A stretch of 64,000 bases of DNA. Origin: Fischerella thermalis PCC 7521. GTDB lineage: Bacteria > Cyanobacteriota > Cyanobacteriia > Cyanobacteriales > Nostocaceae. Where the stretch lies: positions 62,001 to 126,000 of the forward strand of contig NZ_AJLL01000023.1 of NCBI RefSeq assembly GCF_000317225.1. Reading direction: 5' to 3'. The notes beneath the pieces are model-generated. The model saw only the letters and a program-made list of their open reading frames with translations. It searched no databases and was not told the DNA's origin. Positions 17,733-26,694 of the stretch are shown here, one piece after another; positions within the stretch are counted from its first letter, which is position 1, and each line of letters begins with the position of its first letter. The translations under genes and the position numbers were made by a program.

Positions 17733-18293
17733 ATGAAAACAAAAAAAATACTTGTTAATTTTCAAGGACGTTTACTGATACTAACTACATTCTTCTTGAT
17801 GGGTTTGATCAGTGGAATAACTTTCTTTTCAGTTGGTATTTTTAGAGCTAGAGTCATAGACATTGATAAAGCAAATCAACTTTTAGAAGCAAAAAAACAA
17901 AAAAATAATTCTTTTGGTGTTACTAAAGTACTTTTTTCCCAAGGATTTAGTGACAAAGGAATCGATTTGAGATGTCTATCTTGGCCTTCAAAAACTTTGA
18001 ACAGTGGTTGGAGCAACAATCCGAAAGACCATGATTTTTTTATCGATCATTACGTACCTGCTGGTAAACAAGCCATTATCTGTGCGACACCTGCGCTATC
18101 CGCTGCATTAGCCGTACATCCTCGCAAAAAATTTCTCTATGAAGTGTCAAAAATTGACTTAGATGATGGGTTATATGTTCGAGTTGTAGTTGGGGTATCA
18201 GAGGCAAGAAAACCTTGTAAATTATTTACAGGCAGCGTAGATTGCGTTAATTCTATTTTGGCACGGCAAGCTGTAGTTAAATATGAGCGGTAA
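17733..18293 (+). CDS. hypothetical membrane-anchored protein
   Basis: A 186-residue protein that I do not recognise. It has a basic N-terminus and one hydrophobic helix (residues 14-36, LLILTTFFLMGLISGITFF), then a soluble part that is predicted outside the cytoplasm by the positive-inside rule. The soluble part has paired cysteines (DLRCLSW, AIICATP, KPCKLF, VDCVNS) that could form disulfides. AT-rich codon use is similar to the neighbourhood. Downstream lies a degraded miniature element. Confidence 0.6.
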   Translation: MKTKKILVNFQGRLLILTTFFLMGLISGITFFSVGIFRARVIDIDKANQLLEAKKQKNNSFGVTKVLFSQGFSDKGIDLRCLSWPSKTLNSGWSNNPKDHDFFIDHYVPAGKQAIICATPALSAALAVHPRKKFLYEVSKIDLDDGLYVRVVVGVSEARKPCKLFTGSVDCVNSILARQAVVKYER

Positions 18294-18382
18294 TTGGTAA
18301 TGGGTAATAGGTAATGGGAAAAACCAATTACCTGTTACCTACAAGACCAACCATATCGTAAGTAATTAGCCGGACTTGATAT
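18294..18382. mobile_element. degraded copy of the miniature element
   Basis: Begins with STRR heptamers (ggtaatt/ggtaatg) and ends with gtaagtaattagccgg and acttgatat, which matches the inverted left terminus of the 187-bp element at 7577. The other terminus is lost. Followed by actaactactaa repeats and a ccatggcacgtctg hairpin piece up to 18470, similar to the hairpin at 47991. Confidence 0.55.
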
Positions 18383-18477
18383 GAATAACTACTAACTACT
18401 AAACACTAACTACTAAACAATGTACCGGACTTGCCATGGCACGTCTGTTACAATCACCAACAACCATCAACCAACAA

Positions 18478-20100
18478 TCAACTACTTTCTTGTATATGTT
18501 GTTTTGGTAGACACACTGTAACTTTAGTGCCTTGATTGGGTTGGCTTTCTAAGGTAATTTTACCACCATGTAATTCTACGCAAGCTTTTGTAATTGCCAA
18601 TCCTAGACCTGTTCCAGGAATCGTGTCCACGTTACTTCCACGACAGAATGGTTGAAACAGGTTGGTTTGATCTTCTATTGGTATGCCTATACCTTGGTCT
18701 TGAATACAAAATACAATTTTAGACTCTTGACCCATCAAGTGCAGCTCGACTTTACCTCCTTCGGGAGAATATTTGATTGCATTAGAAATCAAATTACTGA
18801 AAATAAGCCTTAACAGTCCTTGATCGCCCGAGAAGCCTTTATGATTTCCACCACTCTTAAAAATAAATTCGTGGCGATCGCCAAAGAATTGTTGCTGTTC
18901 GCTAATCAGAACAGAGAAAAATTGCTCTAAGTCGAGGGGAGTAGTTTTAAATTTAGTTTTATTGAGTTCAAATTGATTCATCACAAGCATGTCATCTATC
19001 AGTTTGGACATGTGTCGTGATTTTTGCTCAATGATGTGTAGAAACTTTTGTTTTTTAAATTCATCTAAATGATCGCCATGTTGCTTGAGTGTAGATGCAG
19101 CAGCTAAAATTGAAGCCAACGGTGTGCGGTACTCATGGGAAATAGTCGCGACGATTTGAGATTTAAATGCGTTGAGCTGTTTTTCTTTTTCTAGAGCAGC
19201 TTTTGTCTGTGCTAGTAATTCTGCTTGTTGAATTGCGATCGCTAACTGCACAGATACTTCATAAAGTATTTCTAGTTCGTCAGATTGCCACTCGCGTTTT
19301 CCTGTACACTGGTGAGCAATCAAAAAGCCCCAAGGTTTTGATACTACTTCTTTTTGACTTAAAGTAATGGGAACCACCAGATTTGCTTTACTATCTAATG
19401 GTTCTAACAGGTTTAAATTGCAATCATCTGAGCCAGCCCAATAACATAATAAATTTTGGTCTGTAGTGTGATTTTGCCAAGTTTGTTGATCATCAATTTT
19501 TGGATGTGACTGACATACCATGACGCGATCGCACTTGAGCAATTGCTGTACTTCCCTAACAGCCGTGTATAAAATTTCCTCCAAATCAAGAGACTGACGA
19601 ATGCGTAGCAACATAGTAGCAATCAAGCGCTGTCGTTCCTGAGTCCTTTGTAACTGAGTTTGCAGACATAATTGCTTGATCACATTACGAACTGCTAGCT
19701 GCAATACATCCGCTTTCAAGTGTTGCTTAACTAGATAATCTTGGACACCCCTTTTCATCGCTTGCACAGCAATCTCTTCATCACCACGCCCGGTAAGCAT
19801 AATCACGGGTACGGAAGAACCAAAGGTTTTCTGTCTCAGCTCATCTAAAAATTCGATTCCGCTCATATCTGGTAAGCAAAAATCTAGCAAAATCAGATCA
19901 CAGGCCATGTGTTGACACAAGCCAAGCCCAACTTCTGCTGAGTCTGCCTCCAGAATTTGGTAATAGTGGTGAGGATCTTTCAAAAGAAAGCGACGATAGA
20001 TTTTCCGATCCGTTGCACAATCATCAATGATGAGTAGCTTCCAGGCATTCGGCATAAGAAAATGGGGCAGAGGTCTAATACTCTTCCTCAAGATTGTCAT
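18478..20100 (-). CDS. hybrid REC-GAF-histidine kinase
   Basis: A 540-residue cytoplasmic signalling protein with an inverted hybrid order. Receiver domain at residues 20-135 with phospho-acceptor D73 in LILLDFCLPD and the Lys in YLVKQH; GAF domain about 160-295 without a chromophore cysteine motif; HisKA with H322 in ATISHEYRTPLAS; HATPase_c with NLISNAIKYSPEGG, DQGIGIP and GTGLGLAI. No membrane segment. It receives phosphate through its own REC and probably acts downstream of the phytochrome and CheY genes that lie upstream on the same strand. Start at 20100 is uncertain: an ATG at 20055 (MPNAWKLLI) is also possible. Confidence 0.88.
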   Translation of the reverse strand: MTILRKSIRPLPHFLMPNAWKLLIIDDCATDRKIYRRFLLKDPHHYYQILEADSAEVGLGLCQHMACDLILLDFCLPDMSGIEFLDELRQKTFGSSVPVIMLTGRGDEEIAVQAMKRGVQDYLVKQHLKADVLQLAVRNVIKQLCLQTQLQRTQERQRLIATMLLRIRQSLDLEEILYTAVREVQQLLKCDRVMVCQSHPKIDDQQTWQNHTTDQNLLCYWAGSDDCNLNLLEPLDSKANLVVPITLSQKEVVSKPWGFLIAHQCTGKREWQSDELEILYEVSVQLAIAIQQAELLAQTKAALEKEKQLNAFKSQIVATISHEYRTPLASILAAASTLKQHGDHLDEFKKQKFLHIIEQKSRHMSKLIDDMLVMNQFELNKTKFKTTPLDLEQFFSVLISEQQQFFGDRHEFIFKSGGNHKGFSGDQGLLRLIFSNLISNAIKYSPEGGKVELHLMGQESKIVFCIQDQGIGIPIEDQTNLFQPFCRGSNVDTIPGTGLGLAITKACVELHGGKITLESQPNQGTKVTVCLPKQHIQESS

Positions 20101-20219
20101 AAATTACGAAAACATTAAGAAAAACTAAAAAAATTGTAAAAAAAATACAAATGTTGATTGTTGGTGGAGTAGTTAGTTATTCACTACTCCACCCTACGGG
20201 AAGCCTATGAGCGCGTCTA

Positions 20220-20275
20220 CACACCCCTCACACCCCTCACACTCCCCACACTCCCCACACTCCCCACACTCCCCA
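20220..20275. repeat. tandem 9-bp repeat (CACTCCCCA)n
   Basis: About six units of cacccctca/cactcccca directly abut the stop codon of the response regulator gene. A GC-rich dispersed piece (cctacgggaagcc) lies just before it at about 20193. It fills the gap between the response regulator and the hybrid kinase. Confidence 0.8.
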
Positions 20276-20719
20276 TCACCCAGAAGCTGGCGGAACATTC
20301 ACTTCCAACCAATAATCCACAAACGCTTGAATGGTCTTTTGCAGTTCTTGGACATCCATTGGCTTGACGAGATAGCCATTTGCCCCCTTTTGATAACAAA
20401 ATTCAATATCTTTGGGGTTAGATGAAGTGGTAAAGATTACTATGGGAATTTCTTTAAAACTTTGGTCTTGCTTAAGTTGCTCTAAGATATCACGACCATC
20501 AATACCTGGTAGATTCAGGTCTAGTAAAATTACAGAAGGTCGGGATGAGCCATCGGGGTTTTTTCCTTCTTGATATAGGTAGTCTAAAACTTCATCCCCA
20601 CTAGTACAGCGATGTATGGGGTTTTGGACAGCCATGCGCCGCATCAAGCGCTGAAGCATCCGAAAATCTTCGTTGCTGTCCTCAACAACCAATAGTGGTT
20701 CGTTAAGTTTCGTTGCCAT
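20276..20719 (-). CDS. CheY-type response regulator of the phytochrome (Rcp1/RcpA-like)
   Basis: A 147-residue single receiver domain with the acidic pair VVEDSNED, phospho-acceptor D67 in VILLDLNLPG, the Thr/Ser in IFTTSSNP and the Lys in YLVKPMD. The FR..LQRLMRRM and SxDGRDILEQLKQD segments match the Rcp group that is phosphorylated by cyanobacterial phytochromes. It lies 64 bases downstream of the phytochrome gene on the same strand, the usual cph1-rcp1 order, so phosphotransfer from that protein is a firm inference. No output domain. Confidence 0.92.
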   Translation of the reverse strand: MATKLNEPLLVVEDSNEDFRMLQRLMRRMAVQNPIHRCTSGDEVLDYLYQEGKNPDGSSRPSVILLDLNLPGIDGRDILEQLKQDQSFKEIPIVIFTTSSNPKDIEFCYQKGANGYLVKPMDVQELQKTIQAFVDYWLEVNVPPASG

Positions 20720-20783
20720 CAGTGAAGTTATGTTAAAAATGTATTGTTTATTAAAAATGAAAGTTTTTTTAATATATCTTAAC

Positions 20784-23051
20784 TTATTCCAGTGTCAAGT
20801 AAAACGTTGATCCTTCGCCTGGGGTAGACTCTACCCAAATTTGACCACCGTGGCGTTCAACTATTTTCTTGGCAATAGCAAGTCCTGCACCTGTACCACC
20901 GCCGTATTTTTCTTGAGTATGCAGCCGTTTGAAAAGTTTGAAGATGGTTTGGTGGTGATGGGGTGGAATGCCAATACCGTTATCTCGTACGTAGAAAGTG
21001 ATTGGGGAGTGGGAATCGGGAGAAGATACAGTAGAAAAATTACTTCCTTGTCCCCCTTGTCCTCCCTGTCCCCAATGTTGATCCAAATACCCAATCTCTA
21101 CCCATCGTTCTGCTTTATCGTTGTATTTAAAAGCATTAGTGATGAGGTTACTAAAGACCTCGTTCATCAGAACTGGGTCACACCGAATTGTGGGTAGAGG
21201 TCTGGGAATGCGAAGTTCGAGATTATGTTGTTGACGGCTAGCATGAAAGACATTTATAACTTGATCAAGCAATTCATTTAAATTAACCGCTTGTAATTGT
21301 AGTGCTGCTTGTCCTAATTGCGACAGTCGTAGCAAACCATTAATCAAGGCTTCCATACGTATCGATAAGGAAATCACAGTCTGTAAAAACTCTGTAGCAT
21401 CTTCATCGAGTGCGGATGCATAATCTTCAAGGAGAATAACAGAGTAATTATATATACCGCGCAACGGTTCTTTGAGGTCATGGGAAGCTGCATAGGCAAA
21501 GGAAGCTAATTCGCGGTTACTGCGTTCTAACTCTTGGTTAATCTTGGCTAATTCTTCTGCTTTTTTGAGGACAATCCCAACGATCGCATTTCGCAAACTC
21601 AAGGCGCTATCAATTTCACATTCTTGCCAAGGTGCAGATGTCAATCTGACAATTTCCTGCCATTGTTCAAAGGATTTTCTGGGACAAAGGGTGACACTAC
21701 CATCTGAGTGAACCTGGATGGATTCATGAGGATTACCAGCCCAGGTAACTGTGCGAATGACTTCGGGGCGAAACCAGAGAATGTAATAGTGTCTTAATTT
21801 AGAAATCCGCAACAGCAACAGACCACTGGCGATGTCTTTAAATGTCTCAGCTTCTGGGTAAAGCTTTGGCAGAGAATCAGTACAAAATATATTGTCGTTC
21901 ACCTGAGTATCTGCCCAGGTAATTAGCGATCGCACGTCCTCTAAATCCGGTGTTGTCCCCACTAGGGAAATTTCACCATCCAGACAAACCGCCGCCCCTG
22001 TCGCACCGACAAGACCTAACAAACGGGGTTCAGGCTGGATTAATGCATCTTTTAAATTATCTGCTTGGGAAATAGATTCTACAACACCAGACCGCAGAGA
22101 TTCTAATCTGGCTTTATAATCCACTTCCTCCTGAATAACTTTATTAGCTAACTCCGAGGACACAATCTGTCCTAAAAATTCACACCCACTTCGGATTTCA
22201 TAAGGCACATATTTGGGAGTTTGATGATGACAGGAAATTAATCCCCACAGGTTACCATTCTTAATTAACGGAATAACCATCAAAGCTGCTACACCCATAT
22301 TTTGATGAAATTCCACACAACAAGGATGAACACTCCGCAGCACAGATAGACTCAAATCCAGGGGAGTATCATCTGTGGTAGCAATCAATTCCGCAGGCTG
22401 AGCATTGAATCTGGGTATAAGTCGTAACGAATTACGTCTGTATAACTCCCTAGCTGGTTCTGGGATATCTGTGGCTGGATAATGAAGTCCCAAATAAGGT
22501 GACAACTCTTGTGTTTTTGCTTCAGCAATTACTTCCCCCGCCCCTTGGTGGTCAAATTGGTAGACCATGACTCGATCAAACCCTGTAATTTCGCGTACTT
22601 GTTGGGCTGCAAGTTGTAAGAAATCTATCAGGTTATTTGTGCATTTAAGTTTGGCGATCGCTCTTTTAATTAAGGCGTGGATGTTGAAGAAATTTACTTG
22701 GGCTGGCGATTCTGTTAATTCTAACTCCAGAATAATTTTGTCACCTACGCGATGCACAAAAGCATCAAATTCTCGCTTACCTTCCTTTGTACAGACTGAT
22801 AGCTTCAGGTAATTGAGAGTATCAATTTCTTCTGTTGGAAGTTGAGCGATCGCTTCTAAATCCAAAGCATCAATTAGATAACTGAGGGGTTGACCCAGCA
22901 ACTCCTCTGGTTGTTTACCCAGATAGTCTTGAGTATTGCTGCTAACCTGTAGTATCTCCAACTGGGTACTCAGCGCTAGTAGTACACCATGAGGCTGGAT
23001 TGATCCAGGGTTAAGAGTGAGTTCGTTGTGACTGTTTGAGAGCAACTCCAA
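20784..23051 (-). CDS. phytochrome-family histidine kinase (Cph1-like)
   Basis: A 755-residue photoreceptor kinase: PAS (15-110, with PGSIQPHGVLL), GAF (140-300), PHY (320-500, with CPRKSFEQW), HisKA (H524 in AASHDLKEPLRG) and HATPase_c (NLITNAFKYN, DNGIGIP, GTGAGLAIAKKI). There is no N-terminal biliverdin cysteine; a GAF cysteine (C244 in SVHPCCVEF) aligns with the phycocyanobilin-binding Cys of Cph1, so bilin binding is expected. Two oddities: the His normally following that Cys is Cys here (C245), and residues about 658-682 of the ATPase domain form a Gly/Gln-rich insert encoded by repeat-like DNA. The Rcp-type regulator follows it. Confidence 0.92.
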   Translation of the reverse strand: MELLSNSHNELTLNPGSIQPHGVLLALSTQLEILQVSSNTQDYLGKQPEELLGQPLSYLIDALDLEAIAQLPTEEIDTLNYLKLSVCTKEGKREFDAFVHRVGDKIILELELTESPAQVNFFNIHALIKRAIAKLKCTNNLIDFLQLAAQQVREITGFDRVMVYQFDHQGAGEVIAEAKTQELSPYLGLHYPATDIPEPARELYRRNSLRLIPRFNAQPAELIATTDDTPLDLSLSVLRSVHPCCVEFHQNMGVAALMVIPLIKNGNLWGLISCHHQTPKYVPYEIRSGCEFLGQIVSSELANKVIQEEVDYKARLESLRSGVVESISQADNLKDALIQPEPRLLGLVGATGAAVCLDGEISLVGTTPDLEDVRSLITWADTQVNDNIFCTDSLPKLYPEAETFKDIASGLLLLRISKLRHYYILWFRPEVIRTVTWAGNPHESIQVHSDGSVTLCPRKSFEQWQEIVRLTSAPWQECEIDSALSLRNAIVGIVLKKAEELAKINQELERSNRELASFAYAASHDLKEPLRGIYNYSVILLEDYASALDEDATEFLQTVISLSIRMEALINGLLRLSQLGQAALQLQAVNLNELLDQVINVFHASRQQHNLELRIPRPLPTIRCDPVLMNEVFSNLITNAFKYNDKAERWVEIGYLDQHWGQGGQGGQGSNFSTVSSPDSHSPITFYVRDNGIGIPPHHHQTIFKLFKRLHTQEKYGGGTGAGLAIAKKIVERHGGQIWVESTPGEGSTFYLTLE

Positions 23052-24328
23052 ATAATGAGATTTTGAATACAGTGTTTGTGAAACTACATTTTTGGGGTTG
23101 GCATTTTCTCTACCCCAATATAAACAATTTTTCTCTATTTTAATATTTTTTAAAGATTTTGGATAGATAGAAATCTAAATAGAATAAATAAGCTTTGGAT
23201 ATATATGATAACGATGAAGTCGCGATCGCCTACAGATTTGAGTTTGAAACCGTAAAATAACAAACAGTCTAGGTTTTCTGTGCTATTTTTCTTGGTGTCT
23301 TAGTGTCTTGGTGTTTAATAAAATAATTTTTTACCACCAAGGCTCTAAGACACAAAGGTGAAAAGACCAAAATTCGGGAAAATTTTTGAGGTTTTTTTAC
23401 CCACCACCAAAGGGCTTGTTTTCTGTACCAACACAGTTGAAAAAATTACAGATTATTGGCTCTGTGAGCAAAACAAATTCCCTCTTTCAACAGATTGAAT
23501 AAACGAATGTCATGCTATTGCGATCACGATCATCTGCACCTCTGATTGTGATTGTCCTACCTAATTTCCATAACTACACTCTTGCGCTCAATAAATTGTT
23601 ATATTTTTAACTTAAATTTTATATATTCTCAGTATTATCATGGACTAATACTGTAGACAATCAAACCATTATGGCGTAAAGTAGAGATATTCAAAAAAAA
23701 TTACATGATTATCATTAAATATTTTGACACATATAGTCGATTATTTTCAGTAAAATAACGGTTAACTGAGTAATCATTATATCTGTCCTCAAGGTGATAC
23801 TGAATCTACAAATAATTTCACAATCTACCGTACTAGTGAATGTGGACAGCACACAATTAACAACCCAAACTAATCGTACAGCTACTTTGACTCTACAAGC
23901 AGGTAGCAATATCATTCTAAATGCTGCTTTTACTATGCAGAACCATGGCTGTTGTGCCGAAGGAGCGTGTTTATTGATAAATATACAAAAAATTAATAAA
24001 CACCTTGATTGGGTGTAAGAACAAAATAATTAGGAATTGATTAAGTAGAACGGTGCAAAAAAACCGAACTATGTAACGGAAAGTAAAGTTGCCCAAAAAG
24101 CTCTTCCCTTCAGCATAGCTGCTCTCTGCCTCCTGCCTTGTCATAACGACAATTTTCAACACCGACCTACTTAGCAAATGAAAAACTTATACTAATTTTA
24201 AATTTTAGAGCTTGGAGTAGGCATATAAAACAATACTGCCTATCCCGATATATATTTTCTTCAAATTTTTGCACCTCACTTACAAATTCTATTTACTAAT
24301 GACTAAATTTAGAAATCTTAGAAGAGCT
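23052..24328. other. 1.28-kb gap with one palindromic repeat
   Basis: Upstream region of the phytochrome gene and of the Nif11-like gene. It is AT-rich. Palindromic repeat copy P2 lies at 23289-23358. A possible 74-residue plus-strand frame (23794-24018, GTG start, containing TLTLQAGSNIILNA and two cysteines in HGCCAEGAC) has no Shine-Dalgarno and no recognised family; it resembles a fragment more than a gene. The rest shows nothing I can name. Confidence 0.45.
23289..23358. repeat. palindromic dispersed repeat, copy P2
   Basis: Left arm ttcttggtgtcttagtgtc, right arm accaccaaggctctaagac followed by acaaagg. Same family as 9575, 54262, 57294 and 61197, here with a mutated right arm. Confidence 0.8.
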
Positions 24329-24547
24329 ATGTCCAAACAAGAAGTTATTAGACTATTTAGAGCTGCTCAAACTAATCCTAATTTAAGGGAAATACTTAAT
24401 TCGGCATCAGACCTAGAAACTTTTGTAAAAATGGCGCAACAACAAGGCTATAATTTCACTGTTGATGAATGGCAAAAAGCTACTGGCTTAGTAATGGAAG
24501 ATTCAGAATCTCAGGTATCTGAAATTCAGGGAAAGTGTGAAGGGTGA
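24329..24547 (+). CDS. Nif11-like leader peptide family protein
   Basis: A 72-residue protein carrying a Nif11 domain: EVIRLFRAAQTNPNLREIL, then SASDLETFVKMAQQQGYNF and TVDEWQKAT. Members either accompany nitrogen-fixation genes or act as leader peptides of ribosomal natural products. After the domain only about 18 residues remain (one cysteine, no double-Gly cleavage site), so it is not an evident precursor, and no modifying enzyme or transporter is near. ATG at 24329 is chosen because GAAGAG precedes it; the frame is open 20 codons further upstream. It converges on the CapA-like gene. Confidence 0.8.
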   Translation: MSKQEVIRLFRAAQTNPNLREILNSASDLETFVKMAQQQGYNFTVDEWQKATGLVMEDSESQVSEIQGKCEG

Positions 24548-24563
24548 AGGATGAAGAATGAAT

Positions 24564-25718
24564 TTAATTTGTGACTGTAATTTCTCCTTTTTTATCAATC
24601 TTAACTGGTGTTTTGGGAAAATCTTTTGCAATCAAGTTGCGTACAAGTTTTACAGTTCGTAATTGCTTATCAAGATGGGGAATTCCCTGCCGATCCATAT
24701 GTACAGGAATAATTTTACTTCCTACTAAATCCCCTTGAGAATTTAACTTAACTTCTAAAATCATTGAGTAACCAGTCTCGGCTTGTGTAGATAAAGTTCG
24801 ATATCCTAAAAAATTTCCTAAAGAGTAAGCAATCAGTTTTCCTTGATAAACTTCTATGGCTCTGGGAACATGTGGACCATGACCAAGCACTACATCTGCT
24901 CCAGCATCAATCATTGTCCTAGCAAACTTTACCACATTACCGCGATTTTCCCCGTAAAAAGTTTCTGTCCGATTTTTCACTCGCAATGCTTTTGTTCCCT
25001 CTGCTCCTGCGTGCATTGATACAATTACTACATCTGCACGTTTTCTGGCTTGTTGTACAAGGGCTTTGGCTGTTTGGAAATCGTGAATCGAGTTGTAACG
25101 TTCATAGGGTGCAAACCCGATCATTGCAACTGGAATATTTTTAGCTTGCAGCAAAAGTATTTGATTTTTATGACCTAGTGTTTTGATACCAACCGCAGAG
25201 AGATTCTTGATCGTATCTGCAAATCCCACTAAACCAAAATCCATCGCATGATTGTTAGCTATATTGAATACATCAAAGCCGACGTCAGCAAATAACTGAG
25301 CATAGGAAGGTGGAGAGCGAAATGCAAACACCTGTCTACGACTGATGTCTTTGGTAGTGTAGGGATACTTTGTTAAACTGGTTTCAAAGTTACCAAATAA
25401 GATATCAGCTTTTTTGAGGTGTGTCCTTACCGACTTTGGGATTAATTGGTTGCGATCGCGTGGTAATCTGTTGTTAGGAAAATTTGTACCAGGAATCACA
25501 TCTCCTACTGCTTGAATGGTAATAGTGTCTATGTAACTAGGCTCTTTAATCAGTGGAGGTGAGTTCGACTCAGGGACAATTTCACTAGGTAGGCTGTTCG
25601 TATCTGTGGCTTGGGATCGCTTCGAGCGGATGCTCAATCCTATACTAATGCCTACACAAAAACATACACCAACAAAAGCCAAAGAAAGTAATTTTACCCC
25701 TGGTCGTGGATTAGCCAT
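24564..25718 (-). CDS. CapA-family protein (poly-gamma-glutamate synthesis protein-like)
   Basis: A 384-residue exported protein: signal-anchor helix (residues 10-30, LLSLAFVGVCFCVGISIGL), a Ser/Pro-rich linker, then a CapA-type metallophosphatase-fold domain with AVGDVIPG, FGNFETSL, NIANNHAMDFG, SMHAGAEG and GHGPHVPRAIEVYQG. CapA proteins are linked to poly-gamma-glutamate in Bacillus, but in cyanobacteria the capBC partners are usually absent, as here, so the substrate is open. ATG at 25718 is preferred because GAGGAG lies 8 bases upstream; a further start 15 bases upstream (25733) would overlap it. Confidence 0.88.
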   Translation of the reverse strand: MANPRPGVKLLSLAFVGVCFCVGISIGLSIRSKRSQATDTNSLPSEIVPESNSPPLIKEPSYIDTITIQAVGDVIPGTNFPNNRLPRDRNQLIPKSVRTHLKKADILFGNFETSLTKYPYTTKDISRRQVFAFRSPPSYAQLFADVGFDVFNIANNHAMDFGLVGFADTIKNLSAVGIKTLGHKNQILLLQAKNIPVAMIGFAPYERYNSIHDFQTAKALVQQARKRADVVIVSMHAGAEGTKALRVKNRTETFYGENRGNVVKFARTMIDAGADVVLGHGPHVPRAIEVYQGKLIAYSLGNFLGYRTLSTQAETGYSMILEVKLNSQGDLVGSKIIPVHMDRQGIPHLDKQLRTVKLVRNLIAKDFPKTPVKIDKKGEITVTN

Positions 25719-25826
25719 ATTCCCACTCCTCACACCATGAGATTAGTCTACTCCATAAGTTAGAGCGTGTCGGTAGCAATGCTGGTGCAATATGGCAAAT
25801 TTAGCTGAATTAATGGGAATTTTGAT

Positions 25827-26198
25827 TTATTTTGCAAACAGGCGATCGCGATGATGGGGAGCATCAAAATCAATCAGTAATCCTTTCGGAACAATCCGAG
25901 TCGGGTTAACTTTGGGATGACTGCGGTAATAATGTCGCTTGATGTGGTCTAAGTTACAAGTCTGCTTGACACCAGGTTGTTGGTACAAGTCTTTGAGATA
26001 ATTCCACAAGTTAGGATAATCTACAATCCGGCGCAAGTTGCATTTGAAATGCACATAATAAACTGGGTCAAAGCGATACAAAGTTGTGAACATACACCAG
26101 TCTGCTTCGGTAATTTGCTCCCCACATAGATAGCGTTGCTCCCCTAAGATTTTTTCCCAATGCTCAAGAGCATCCCTTGAGAATTCCCAAACCCATAG
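25827..26198 (-). pseudogene. 3' remnant of a glutathionyl-hydroquinone reductase-type glutathione transferase
   Basis: The minus strand reads ILGEQRYLCGEQITEADWC, then MFTTLYRFDPVYYVHFKCN, YPNLWNYLKDLYQQPGVK and ends at 25827. This is the C-terminal helical domain of the ECM4/YqjG family of glutathionyl-hydroquinone reductases. The frame closes at a taa (26199-26201), and the N-terminal thioredoxin-like domain with the catalytic cysteine is missing; the sequence beyond is repeat-like. I therefore call it a 5'-truncated relic of about 123 codons. Confidence 0.75.
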
Positions 26199-26314
26199 TT
26201 ATCCTCCTTTGATGGATGTGTGCTGGTGGTTGTTTGTTGTTTGTTGTGAGTTTTTTGTTGGTAGGAAATTATCCTAAACCACCAACAATTAGCCATCAAC
26301 AACCAACCATCAAC

Positions 26315-26605
26315 CTATTCTTCATTGAGAATTTTCGGGACTTTGAAAAATTCGCCTTCTTGTTCTGGCGCACTCTGAAGAATAGCTTCGCGATCGCTGT
26401 AAGGTTGTAGATCGTCAGGGCGTGTCACGTTGCTAACATCAATAGCCCGTGTTGTGGGTGGTACATCACTAACATCCAATTCACTGAGTTGCTCAAAGTA
26501 ATCTAGAATGCTTGCCAGTTGGGTAGTGAATTGCTCTTCCTCTTCTGGTGTCAATTCTAAACGAGCAAGATGGGCTACTTTACGGACTTGTTCGCGATCA
26601 AGCAT
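26315..26605 (-). CDS. gatC: Asp-tRNA(Asn)/Glu-tRNA(Gln) amidotransferase subunit C
   Basis: GatC is the small stabilising subunit of the GatCAB amidotransferase that makes Gln-tRNA and Asn-tRNA by transamidation. The 96-residue product has the family pattern: [20 protein letters not shown], the middle [12 protein letters not shown], and the conserved C-terminal [20 protein letters not shown]. Length is normal. gatA and gatB are not nearby, as is common in cyanobacteria. Its 5' leader is unusual: a run of six gtcaatg heptamers begins 5 bases before the start codon, leaving no Shine-Dalgarno. Confidence 0.95.
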   Translation of the reverse strand: MLDREQVRKVAHLARLELTPEEEEQFTTQLASILDYFEQLSELDVSDVPPTTRAIDVSNVTRPDDLQPYSDREAILQSAPEQEGEFFKVPKILNEE

Positions 26606-26610
26606 AGATA

Positions 26611-26652
26611 GTCAATGGTCAATGGTCAATGGTCAATGGTCAATGGTCAATG
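26611..26652. repeat. heptamer array (GTCAATG)6
   Basis: Six perfect head-to-tail copies of gtcaatg with a seventh decaying copy. It lies in the 89 bases between ycf3 and gatC and immediately before the gatC start codon on the minus strand. Confidence 0.92.
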
Positions 26653-26694
26653 GTCATTTGTAAAAACTCTGGACAATTGACAATTGACCCTGGA

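Noticed and set aside
23794-24018. 74-codon GTG-start frame upstream of the Nif11-like gene, considered as a peptide precursor because of HGCCAEGAC
   Set aside because: No Shine-Dalgarno, no leader-like domain and no conserved neighbours; kept only as a note in the gap description.
25719-25740. Yfr1-like core motif actcctcacac
   Set aside because: It overlaps the ribosome-binding site of the CapA-like gene and lacks the flanking stem-loops of Yfr1.
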